From: an uncultured Clostridia bacterium
GTDB taxonomy: Bacteria; Bacillota; Clostridia; Christensenellales; Aristaeellaceae
Assembly (NCBI GenBank): GCA_937874275.1
Contig: CALNAU010000053.1
Location: forward strand, 1-14,661
Reading direction: 5' to 3'
DNA length: 14,661 nt
Of this stretch, positions 7,936 through 14,330 are shown piece after piece. The position numbers were made by a program, and so were the translations under genes. The notes under the pieces were generated by a model that had not been told where the DNA came from, searched no databases, and worked only from the letters and a program-made list of their open reading frames with translations. Numbering within the stretch: the stretch's first letter is position 1; every line of letters starts with the position of its first letter.

Positions 7936-8080
7936 GTCTGCCCAAAATGAGGAAGAACTGTTGAAAACGGTGTGGAAAGCAGGGATACTGGAGCGAAAAG
8001 AGGCTGCGGAGCTAGAGGAATAGAGTAAAAGTGCACTTCTCTATTGCAGAGACGCTTTGCCTGCTCATAAAGTGCTCGTT

Positions 8081-8093
8081 AATCAGCGGTTCC
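8081..8093 (-). repeat. Right terminal inverted repeat of the IS5-type element
   Basis: AATCAGCGGTTCC is the inverted partner of 6864-6876 with one mismatch. It ends directly at the second TTAA duplication. Confidence 0.85.
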
Positions 8094-8097
8094 TTAA
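8094..8097. repeat. Target-site duplication TTAA, right copy
   Basis: This TTAA follows the right inverted repeat and matches 6860-6863. Removing the element and one copy would restore a divergent intergenic region of about 143 bases between the kinase and regulator start codons. Confidence 0.8.
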
Positions 8098-8120
8098 ATA
8101 ACTCGAAAGGAGGAGGGGTT

Positions 8121-9650
8121 ATGAGCGAGCGGTTTCGCACCATCGTCGTAGAAGACGAGCCTTATATTCTCGCCTATCTCGCCCGGCGAATCGAAAGCCT
8201 CGACGAGCGGTTTGAAGTGATTGCCAAGGCGCGTCACGGCGCAGAAGCGCTGGAACTGGCAACACAGATGCGGCCGGATGTGGTTTTTTCAGACGTATAT
8301 ATGCCCCGCATGGATGGCATTGCCCTTTCCAAAGCGTTGCGGGAACTGCCAAATCCTCCGGTTGTCGCCATCGTCAGCGGTTTTCGGGATTTTGATTATG
8401 CGCGGGAGGCCATGCGCAACGGCGTACAGAATTATCTGCTCAAACCCATTTCAGACGACGAGTTGCGCGGCGTCCTTGGCGAAATTGGCGCGAGGCTTGC
8501 CCTTTCCCACGCTACGTCCGATTCTGAAATCATCCGGCGCGCCGTCCTTGTGAGCCTCAGTGCCGAAGAAGTGCCTCCGCGTTTTGCCCGTTCCAAATTC
8601 TACCCGTTTTTGCTCAATCTGGGCGCGCTGGCCACTTCCATTTCCGGAATCGAACACGATCAGGCCCTGTCACGGCAGCTAAACGCTCTAAGCGCTGCGC
8701 AAATTGCCGCTTGCTGCGGGTTGGATGAACACAAAGTTTGGTTCTACCGCGCAAATTCCTATGCCCAGCGCCTGATTGTTCTTGAAAGCAATGAAACCGT
8801 CCCCGATGCAGAAGCTATATTTGCGCATCTGCAAAAACGTATCAGCGCATTCCCCGTGAATCTCTGCACCAATGCCACGCCCTGCGGCCTTGGCGAATTG
8901 CATGCGCGCCAGCTGGAACTCAATAGCCTTCTGAACCGCCGGCTTTCTCCCGGAAACAGCGCGTTGATCCGGGCCGACGAGCCCCTTCCCCCAGTCTGCA
9001 CAGTGCTTGGCCGGGAAATCATCAACGCCTTTTGCGGCTTTTTGCGCATCGGCAAACACGGCCAGGCCCGCGTGCTTCTTTCGCAAGCGCTGGAGCAATG
9101 GCAGGAAAAATGCTGTCCGCAATACCAGATTCACAGCGAGCTGTCTGCGCTGATACAGGCCTGCGCCAGCCTGAGCAACGCTACGGAAAGCGAGAATATC
9201 TATCTGGCGGAGTACTATGCGTCCGCCGCAATCTGCGCTGCGCCTCGGCTATACGACGCCCTGGAGCAAATCTGGAACACACTGGACGACCTTTTGTTTC
9301 ATCACAACGCCCACAGCGACTACTCGCAAAAAACGGCGGATGATATTGTAAACTATCTGAACGCGCACTATGCGGACGATATTACCGTGGAATCCATCGC
9401 GGACATATTGGGATTCAACGTCATTTATCTCAACCGGATTTTCAAAAAACACCAGCAGATTCCCATATTGCAGTATTTGATCAATCTGCGCATTGAAAAG
9501 GCAAAGCATATGATGCTTGAGCATCCGGATCTGCCCGTCGCAATCATCGGAAGAAACGTTGGATATAACGATCCGCACTATTTCAGCCGCGCTTTTAAAA
9601 AAATCACCGGCCTGCCGCCCACCGAATGGCGCACGGAACACGGCATATAA
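8121..9650 (+). CDS. YesN-like response regulator with AraC-type DNA-binding domain
   Basis: This 509-residue cytoplasmic transcription regulator has three parts. A receiver domain (about 6-122) carries the acidic pair E11/D12, phospho-acceptor D58 in VVFSDVYMPRMDG, S86 and K108 in NYLLKPI. A middle region (about 125-400) matches no domain I recognise. A C-terminal AraC/XylS domain (about 405-505) has two helix-turn-helices: ITVESIADILGFNVIYLNRIF, and the second in PVAIIGRNVGYNDPHYFSRAFKK. ATG 8121 is set by AAGGAGG at 8107-8113, 7 bases upstream. The frame stays open to 8031 inside the IS end, but those codons have no ribosome binding site. It is divergent from the YesM-like kinase, its likely partner, and upstream of the hydrolase operon. 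The insertion 27 bases before its start has cut it off from any native upstream promoter. Confidence 0.92.
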   Translation: MSERFRTIVVEDEPYILAYLARRIESLDERFEVIAKARHGAEALELATQMRPDVVFSDVYMPRMDGIALSKALRELPNPPVVAIVSGFRDFDYAREAMRNGVQNYLLKPISDDELRGVLGEIGARLALSHATSDSEIIRRAVLVSLSAEEVPPRFARSKFYPFLLNLGALATSISGIEHDQALSRQLNALSAAQIAACCGLDEHKVWFYRANSYAQRLIVLESNETVPDAEAIFAHLQKRISAFPVNLCTNATPCGLGELHARQLELNSLLNRRLSPGNSALIRADEPLPPVCTVLGREIINAFCGFLRIGKHGQARVLLSQALEQWQEKCCPQYQIHSELSALIQACASLSNATESENIYLAEYYASAAICAAPRLYDALEQIWNTLDDLLFHHNAHSDYSQKTADDIVNYLNAHYADDITVESIADILGFNVIYLNRIFKKHQQIPILQYLINLRIEKAKHMMLEHPDLPVAIIGRNVGYNDPHYFSRAFKKITGLPPTEWRTEHGI

Positions 9651-9682
9651 ACGCGCTGTCTGCAGAATTATCCACGCCCTTG

Positions 9683-9698
9683 GGTTTGTTTTTTGCAT
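9683..9698 (+). promoter_or_regulatory. Shared 16-base motif, copy B (candidate regulator site)
   Basis: GGTTTGTTTTTTGCAT is identical to the minus-strand copy at 4907-4892. It lies 22 bases before a TACAAT -10 box (9721-9726); copy A lies 23 bases before TATAAT. The same motif at nearly the same distance in front of two divergent sugar operons is best read as a regulator site next to or overlapping a weak -35. Confidence 0.55.
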
Positions 9699-9726
9699 GT
9701 ACTTTCATCACCTCACCCGATACAAT
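9699..9726 (+). promoter_or_regulatory. Predicted promoter of the hydrolase operon
   Basis: TACAAT (9721-9726) differs from the consensus -10 at one base. At 17 bases upstream only TGTACT (9698-9703) is found as a -35, a poor match, consistent with activator dependence. Transcription would start near 9733, giving a very short leader that begins at the Shine-Dalgarno sequence. The evidence is the -10 plus its shared position relative to the 16-base motif. Confidence 0.5.
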
Positions 9727-9740
9727 CGTGGTGAGGTGAT
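9707..9740 (+). promoter_or_regulatory. Hairpin/palindrome covering the hydrolase Shine-Dalgarno and -10
   Basis: ATCACCTCACC (9707-9717) is the exact inverse complement of GGTGAGGTGAT (9730-9740). Inside it CGAT (9718-9721) pairs with ATCG (9725-9728), leaving loop ACA and one bulged T. The right arm contains the extended Shine-Dalgarno GAGGTGATC (9733-9741), and the left arm imitates the 3' end of 16S rRNA. In RNA reading through from the regulator gene the site would be masked. As DNA the same palindrome surrounds the -10 box and could be an operator. Confidence 0.6.
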
Positions 9741-9743
9741 CTT

Positions 9744-11720
9744 ATGAACGTCCAACGCGGCGACAAAACCATCATTCAAGGTTCCAACTATACGCTGACC
9801 CATGACCGGGCCGACCCACATTACGTCCGGCTTTGCTTTGACAGCGGCATCGGCGCGCGCCTGCTGCTGCCCTCAGGCTGCGACCGCGACGAGCGTATCG
9901 ACGAATTCGTGCGCCAAACCTCCCTGCGCGTACAGGAGAACGGCGCCGCCGTCGAGTTGACCGCTGAATACGAAACCACGCTATGGACGCGCGCTGTCTA
10001 CACCTTCCGCTGCGAAGAGGAGCGCGTGTTGTACGGCTATACCGTCTATGGCAACGGGAGAATTGACCTGATTCGCTTTTTTGAAGGCTTTTTGCAGGAC
10101 GATCCCGCCAGGGACGTCTACTTTTATCCTTACTTCTGCGGCCCAAACCGCCAGCTGTCCTACCATCGAAGCTACAAGGAATTTGCGCACTCCTCTGTAC
10201 CGGCGTTCAGCGACGTATATACCTTTGCCGTCAATTCGTCGGACAAGCGCTGGTTCAAGTATTACCAGGATTCCAAAATTCGCATCAACAGCGACCGCCA
10301 CTACGACGGAGGCGACTGGCTGGCCACGCCGCCGCCCTATCTGTATCTGCTGTCCGATGCAAAGCACAGCGCCTATATTTCCATGGGCCTGGTTGCGCAG
10401 CCAGGGGAGAACAGCTTCCTGGAATACGCCTACCTGGGCGGAGAGGGCTTCGGCCTCAGCCTGGATTACGATGGCTATACCCACTGCGAAGGCGTCTGGT
10501 CCTCTCCGCAAATCCTGTTTTCGCAATATGCGCAGGATGAATACGAGGCCCTGCATGGCTATTGCGAATATCTCCGCAAAACCGGAGCCTGCCCAAGCGC
10601 AGACAGGTCCAACATTCCTTCCTGGTGGCGAAAACCCATCTTTGGAGGCTGGGGAGAACAGGTCTTCCACTCCAATCGTTGGCCGGAATTTTTTGGACAG
10701 AAATCGCAGAATTGGGATAACGACAACGTGCATCTGTTCTGCACGCAATCCGCCTATGAAACCATGTTGGCCACGTTGGAGCGCAAGGGCGTGGAGCCCA
10801 CCATACTCATCGTTGACAACCGCTGGTTTCAGGCGGATCACCAGTTTGACGTGGACGAAACGCTCTGGCCGGACATGAAGGGCTTTATTGCGAGGCAACA
10901 CGCCAAGGGCCGCAAGGTGATTTTGTGGACGTCTCCCTGGCATTATTGCCACTCCGGCACCGGTTTGGAGGTTCCCGTAACCGCGCAGATGATCTACGAC
11001 GAGCGCAACGCCTACACGCTGCGCATGGATACGAACGTATTTTATAAGTCCTGCAAGCTGGACATGGTCAAGAAGCGCGAGCCCGTCGTCATTCCCCCTT
11101 CTACGCTCACAGAGCCGACTTTCCGCTTTTTTGCGGATCCGCAAAACCCTGCGTATGAAGCGCTGCTTCGCTCCAAAATTACATACCTGCTTTCACCCGA
11201 CGGCTTGGATGCGGATGGATTTGAGTTCGATTACACGCATTTCCTTCCCGTTCATCGCGGCCTGATGCCTACAATTCCGCGAGAAAAGCAACTGTATGGC
11301 GCGGAGCTGCTGCATGCCCTGATGGAAATTTACTATTCCGCAGCCAAAAATGCAAAACCCGACGCGCTCATCATCGCGCATACGTTCAACCCGTATTTCA
11401 ACGACGTGGTGGACATGCTGCGTTTGCAGGACATCTATACCGACCGCGCAAGCGTTGTACCGCAGATGAACCACCGCGCCCAGATTGCCAAACGGGTAAT
11501 GCCGGATTGCGCGATTCACACCGACCAGCATCCAATGCCTTCCCTGGCCGCGTGGCGGGAGTACGCCCGTTTTCAGCCCAAAATCGGCAATCCATGCCTG
11601 TACTATGTCACGGGCATTGAAACCACGCGCGAACTGCTCGAGGACTGCGATTTTGAAATGCTGCGCGAAATTTGGTCTACCTACAATAAATCTCTGGATG
11701 AAGGGAGCGACAGAACATGA
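9744..11720 (+). CDS. Predicted TIM-barrel glycoside hydrolase, distant GH31/GH36-like
   Basis: This 658-residue protein has no signal peptide or membrane segment, so it should act in the cytoplasm on imported oligosaccharide. Residues 1-285 look like a beta-sandwich domain. From about 295 a barrel begins, with GGWGEQVF (301-308), TILIVDNRWFQ (353-363), LWPDMKGFI (374-382), KGRKVILWTSPWH (388-400), DADGFEFDYTHFLP (489-502), LQDIYTD (561-567) and HTDQHPMPS (592-600). This order recalls clan GH-D and GH31 barrels, in which the Asp after the beta-4 strand is the nucleophile. D496 of FEFDY is my candidate, and D563 or D594 could be the acid/base; these assignments are inference. I cannot place it in a numbered family. 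ATG 9744 follows GAGGTGATC and heads a coupled operon with the oxidoreductase (4-base overlap). Its substrate may be an alpha-glycoside or a keto-glycoside. Confidence 0.7.
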   Translation: MNVQRGDKTIIQGSNYTLTHDRADPHYVRLCFDSGIGARLLLPSGCDRDERIDEFVRQTSLRVQENGAAVELTAEYETTLWTRAVYTFRCEEERVLYGYTVYGNGRIDLIRFFEGFLQDDPARDVYFYPYFCGPNRQLSYHRSYKEFAHSSVPAFSDVYTFAVNSSDKRWFKYYQDSKIRINSDRHYDGGDWLATPPPYLYLLSDAKHSAYISMGLVAQPGENSFLEYAYLGGEGFGLSLDYDGYTHCEGVWSSPQILFSQYAQDEYEALHGYCEYLRKTGACPSADRSNIPSWWRKPIFGGWGEQVFHSNRWPEFFGQKSQNWDNDNVHLFCTQSAYETMLATLERKGVEPTILIVDNRWFQADHQFDVDETLWPDMKGFIARQHAKGRKVILWTSPWHYCHSGTGLEVPVTAQMIYDERNAYTLRMDTNVFYKSCKLDMVKKREPVVIPPSTLTEPTFRFFADPQNPAYEALLRSKITYLLSPDGLDADGFEFDYTHFLPVHRGLMPTIPREKQLYGAELLHALMEIYYSAAKNAKPDALIIAHTFNPYFNDVVDMLRLQDIYTDRASVVPQMNHRAQIAKRVMPDCAIHTDQHPMPSLAAWREYARFQPKIGNPCLYYVTGIETTRELLEDCDFEMLREIWSTYNKSLDEGSDRT

Positions 11721-12769
11721 AGCGGTTTATTCAAGTGGGTACCGGCGGTTTTGGCGAATACTGGTGCAGCACAGTGTTGCCGCGGGTGGCTTCGTTTGCC
11801 CGCCCCGTCGCCGCCGTGGACATCAACGCACAGGCGCTGCAAAACGCTCGCAGGTTCCTGGATCTGCCCGAGGAGCGTTGCTATCTTGATTTGCAAAAGG
11901 CCCTGCACGAAGTGGAAGCTGATTTTGTAAACATCGTCGTTCCGCCGCAAATGCATGAAAGTGTCATTGACATCGCCATTGCGCACGGTTTGGATGTCGT
12001 TTGCGAAAAACCCCTCGGGGGCGACATGGCCGCCTGCGTCCGCATTTACAACAAGGTAAAGTCCTCGGGACGCAAGTTGGCCGTAACCATGAGCCACCGT
12101 TTGGAGGTGGAGAAGCAAACCGTACAGTCCATGGTTGAATCCGGAAAGTACGGAAAATTGCAATACATCGTTTCCCGCCTTGCGCTGCGCCGCGGCGATA
12201 CTTCCAGGCAGGAACCGCTCACCGCAGAAAACCTTGTTGCATCGCTGATCAACAACGGCCTGATTCACAATCTGGACACAATGCGCGGCGTGAGCGGAAG
12301 CAATGCGAAAACCGTATACGTAAACGGATGGGCCTCCGCGCTTGCCGGTTATGCCAATGCCGCCTCCGCGCTGGTCATCCTGGAGATGGAAAACGGCGTG
12401 CGCGCGATGTTGGAAGCCAGCCATGCCAACGCCAGCGCCCTGGATGGATGGAGCGACGAATACCTGCGCGCCGAGTGCGCCCTGGGCACAATTGTTGCGG
12501 ACCACCGCAAGGTAACCGTGCGCAGCGATCTGGGCTATCCCTACCCGGAAACCGCCGCCATTCCGCTTCGTCAGGCCTCTTATTGGGATCACGCGCTGGT
12601 CATCCATGATTTTGTGCGTTGGCTGGATGGCGGTGAGCCGCCAACCACAAACCTTGACGAAAACCTGTACTGCTGTGCGTTGACATATGCGGCGATGGAA
12701 AGCGCGTTGACGGGTACAGTTGTGGACGTACGGCAATTTCTGGAAAGGCATCTGAGCGCTCATGAATGA
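11717..12769 (+). CDS. Gfo/Idh/MocA-family sugar oxidoreductase
   Basis: This 350-residue NAD(P)-dependent dehydrogenase has an N-terminal Rossmann fold with VGTGGFG (7-13) and VDIN (34-37), and the family signature CEKPLGGD (96-103) with catalytic K98. H184 and D187 in GLIHNLD (181-187) match the usual His-x-x-Asp pair of this family. It would oxidise or reduce a sugar or sugar derivative hydroxyl in the cytoplasm. ATGA overlap with the hydrolase stop shows translational coupling; GGGAG lies 9 bases upstream of ATG. Its presence with a ThuA-domain protein in the facing operon recalls the rhizobial ThuB-ThuA pair, in which ThuB is also a Gfo/Idh protein making 3-keto-disaccharides. Specificity is unknown; inositol or other polyol dehydrogenase activity is an alternative. 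Confidence 0.9.
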   Translation: MKRFIQVGTGGFGEYWCSTVLPRVASFARPVAAVDINAQALQNARRFLDLPEERCYLDLQKALHEVEADFVNIVVPPQMHESVIDIAIAHGLDVVCEKPLGGDMAACVRIYNKVKSSGRKLAVTMSHRLEVEKQTVQSMVESGKYGKLQYIVSRLALRRGDTSRQEPLTAENLVASLINNGLIHNLDTMRGVSGSNAKTVYVNGWASALAGYANAASALVILEMENGVRAMLEASHANASALDGWSDEYLRAECALGTIVADHRKVTVRSDLGYPYPETAAIPLRQASYWDHALVIHDFVRWLDGGEPPTTNLDENLYCCALTYAAMESALTGTVVDVRQFLERHLSAHE

Positions 12770-14003
12770 CCGCAGGCGATTAAAGCTGACGACAGCGTAT
12801 CTGTTTGCCTTTATGGCCTCTTTCGCATTGAGCAGCACCATGTTTTCCACGGTGCTGCCCAAAATGATTGAGGATTTTCACCTGTCCCTGTCCATGGCCG
12901 GCCTTCTGCCCATGTGCACAAGCGTGGGAAACCTCATTGCCATGGCGCTCACCGGCCTGGTTGGGGATCGCACCCGAAAGTCCGTCTATGTCGGCCTAAT
13001 TTCCGCCGCCATGGGCGTTATGCTTCTGGCCGTTTCCCCTGCCTCTTCTTTTGCGATGCTGCTGGCCGCGTTGCTGCTGCTGGGCGTATGCACAAGTTCG
13101 CTCAATCTCATGCTCACTGCCTATGTGTCGGATATTTATGGAGAGCGCCGTTCCAGATACATCAACCTGCTGCATGTGTGTTTCGGCATCGGTTCTCTGG
13201 TTGGCCCGCTATATCCCACGGCTCTTGGCGCTGCGGACCTTTCCTGGCGCTTTGCGTACATGATGCTCGCCGTCGTCGTTTTGATTCTCAGCGCCGCGTA
13301 CTTCCTGACGCTGCGACGCCTGGGAGCGCCGGCGTCGTTTGCCGACGCAAACGCGTCCGCCGCGCCAAAAGAAGCGGGAGGCGCCATGGGCCTGTTGCGC
13401 TCGTCCAGCGTATGGGTGCTGGGCATCGTGAGTTTTTTGTATATGGGCGGACATCAAAATGCCTTCAGCACATGGTTCCAGACGCATCTGCAGCAGGCGA
13501 ATGCAGCCCTGTACCCGGAAAGCCTGACCTCCGCCTGCATGACCATTTACTGGATTGGCATGGTGATAAGCCGCCTGATCGGTTCAGCGCTGCCGCAAAA
13601 GTTCTCTTCGCGAAGCATCATCTTGACCGCCTCCCTTGTGGGCGTGTGCGCGCTCAGCGGCGGTCTGGCAATCGACGCGCCTGCCGGCTGGGTTGTTTCC
13701 GTGTCTTTGCTTGGCATTGCAACAGGTGTGATTTACCCGCTCACCTTCGCCATCTCTTGCGCGTGGTTCCCTTCCAACTCCGCCCTGGTCAGCAGTATTG
13801 TAGGCGTTTTTTCCTCGCTGGGCAGCATTCTATTCGGGTATCTGATGGGGTTCATGGAGGAACTGTATCCCTCCGTTGCGCTTTGGCTTCCTGTCGCAGC
13901 GCTGTTGAGCGTATTTGTCATTGTCCTTCTGTTCATGAAAAACCCTCAAACGACGGATATACCCAAAACGCCGGAACGAACGGAGCCATCATTCCAGAAG
14001 TAA
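12762..14003 (+). CDS. MFS transporter, probably sugar or sugar-derivative
   Basis: This 413-residue major facilitator protein has about 12 membrane helices in two halves, separated by a hydrophilic loop near residues 185-210 (LRRLGAPASFADANASAAPKEA). The motif-A loop GLVGDRTRK (65-73) between helices 2 and 3 is intact. The gene overlaps the end of the oxidoreductase gene by 8 bases (ATGAATGA), so it is coupled to it. Its own ribosome site is poor, with AAAGG about 13 bases upstream. Direction and substrate cannot be read from sequence. With an ABC importer already in the locus, it may import a monosaccharide, or export an oxidised or cleaved product. The 3' end is followed by two hairpin systems and the edge of a second insertion element. 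Confidence 0.88.
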   Translation: MNDRRRLKLTTAYLFAFMASFALSSTMFSTVLPKMIEDFHLSLSMAGLLPMCTSVGNLIAMALTGLVGDRTRKSVYVGLISAAMGVMLLAVSPASSFAMLLAALLLLGVCTSSLNLMLTAYVSDIYGERRSRYINLLHVCFGIGSLVGPLYPTALGAADLSWRFAYMMLAVVVLILSAAYFLTLRRLGAPASFADANASAAPKEAGGAMGLLRSSSVWVLGIVSFLYMGGHQNAFSTWFQTHLQQANAALYPESLTSACMTIYWIGMVISRLIGSALPQKFSSRSIILTASLVGVCALSGGLAIDAPAGWVVSVSLLGIATGVIYPLTFAISCAWFPSNSALVSSIVGVFSSLGSILFGYLMGFMEELYPSVALWLPVAALLSVFVIVLLFMKNPQTTDIPKTPERTEPSFQK

Positions 14004-14119
14004 TGAAGCTGTGGATACCAGGGCGACATTTACAGTGGAATGAGGTGTTGCTTAGTATTATTGGGTCTTATGCGGGTGTGCAGGGTACGTTCACGATTTG
14101 GAAAAACAGATATCACTAA
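14003..14119 (+). CDS. Possible 38-residue coupled small ORF
   Basis: ATG at 14003-14005 overlaps the TAA stop of the MFS gene (TAATG), a common re-initiation arrangement, and the frame runs 38 codons to TAA 14117-14119. The peptide begins MKLWIPGRHLQWNEV and ends FTIWKNRYH, with a short hydrophobic middle (LLSIIGSYAGV). No good ribosome binding site precedes it, only GGAG about 16 bases away. The base composition turns more AT-rich here than in the operon, so this may instead be non-coding sequence or a fragment of something lost. I recognise no family. Confidence 0.2.
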   Translation: MKLWIPGRHLQWNEVLLSIIGSYAGVQGTFTIWKNRYH

Positions 14120-14182
14120 AGAAATAGAGAGGAAGTTTAGGACATCTGCCATGCGCCTGAAGCTGATATTTGTCCTTCTGCA

Positions 14183-14221
14183 GGGTGCAAATGCACCCGT
14201 TTTTGCACCCAGCAGGGTGCA
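14183..14221 (+). repeat. Four alternating copies of a 7-base repeat forming two hairpins
   Basis: GGGTGCA occurs at 14183-14189 and 14215-14221, and its complement TGCACCC at 14192-14198 and 14204-14210. The first pair gives a tight stem with a 2-base loop followed by GTTTTT, a possible intrinsic terminator. The second pair gives a stem with a 4-base loop. Copies 1 and 3, or 2 and 4, could pair instead, so alternative folds are possible. Confidence 0.65.
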
Positions 14222-14261
14222 TCGTCCCCTGTATCATAGTTCACCAGATTAGCCAGCGAAG

Positions 14262-14292
14262 AGCCGTGAATCAGTGCGAATCACGGCTTTTT
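14262..14292 (+). terminator. Intrinsic terminator of the hydrolase operon
   Basis: AGCCGTGA (14262-14269) pairs with TCACGGCT (14281-14288) around an 11-base loop and is followed by five T (14288-14292). It lies about 260 bases after the MFS stop, just before the second insertion element, and should end plus-strand transcripts. Confidence 0.8.
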
Positions 14293-14330
14293 CTATTGCC
14301 CTCAGTAATGCTGGAAACCTAGTATTTCTA

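Larger units (their letters stand above)
6864..8093 (+). mobile_element. Complete IS5-family insertion sequence (IS5 group), 1230 bp
   Basis: The ends are 13-base inverted repeats with one mismatch: GGAACTGCTGATT at 6864-6876, and the complement of GGAACCGCTGATT at 8081-8093. TTAA duplications flank both sides. A single transposase gene fills 6943-7935. The roughly 158 bases between the transposase stop and the right end are long for such an element. They hold an open reading stretch, in the +1 frame relative to the transposase, ending at TAG 8021-8023, whose last 24 codons (from 7949) give a strongly charged helix-like peptide beginning EEELLKTVWKAG. I see no start for it, and it may be chance. 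The element lies between the kinase and regulator genes and reads toward the regulator. A weak outward promoter-like pair, TTGCAG (8044-8049) then 16 bases then CATAAA (8066-8071), lies near the right end. Confidence 0.9.

Noticed and set aside
9981..11144. 387-codon minus-strand frame opposite the hydrolase gene
   Set aside because: It arises from the codon bias of the real plus-strand gene, shows no family features and lies inside a coupled operon of opposite direction.
11681..12862. 393-codon minus-strand frame opposite the oxidoreductase gene
   Set aside because: It is a shadow; the plus strand has Rossmann and EKP motifs and overlaps its neighbours as a coupled operon.
12914..14119. Long alternative plus-strand frame through the MFS gene
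   Set aside because: Its residues are Arg/His/Cys-rich with no membrane helices, whereas the overlapping frame is a canonical MFS protein. Only its last 38 codons, beyond the MFS stop, are considered separately.
14183..14221. CRISPR-like repeats
   Set aside because: The repeats are 7 bases, inverted rather than direct, and no spacer pattern or cas gene is present.
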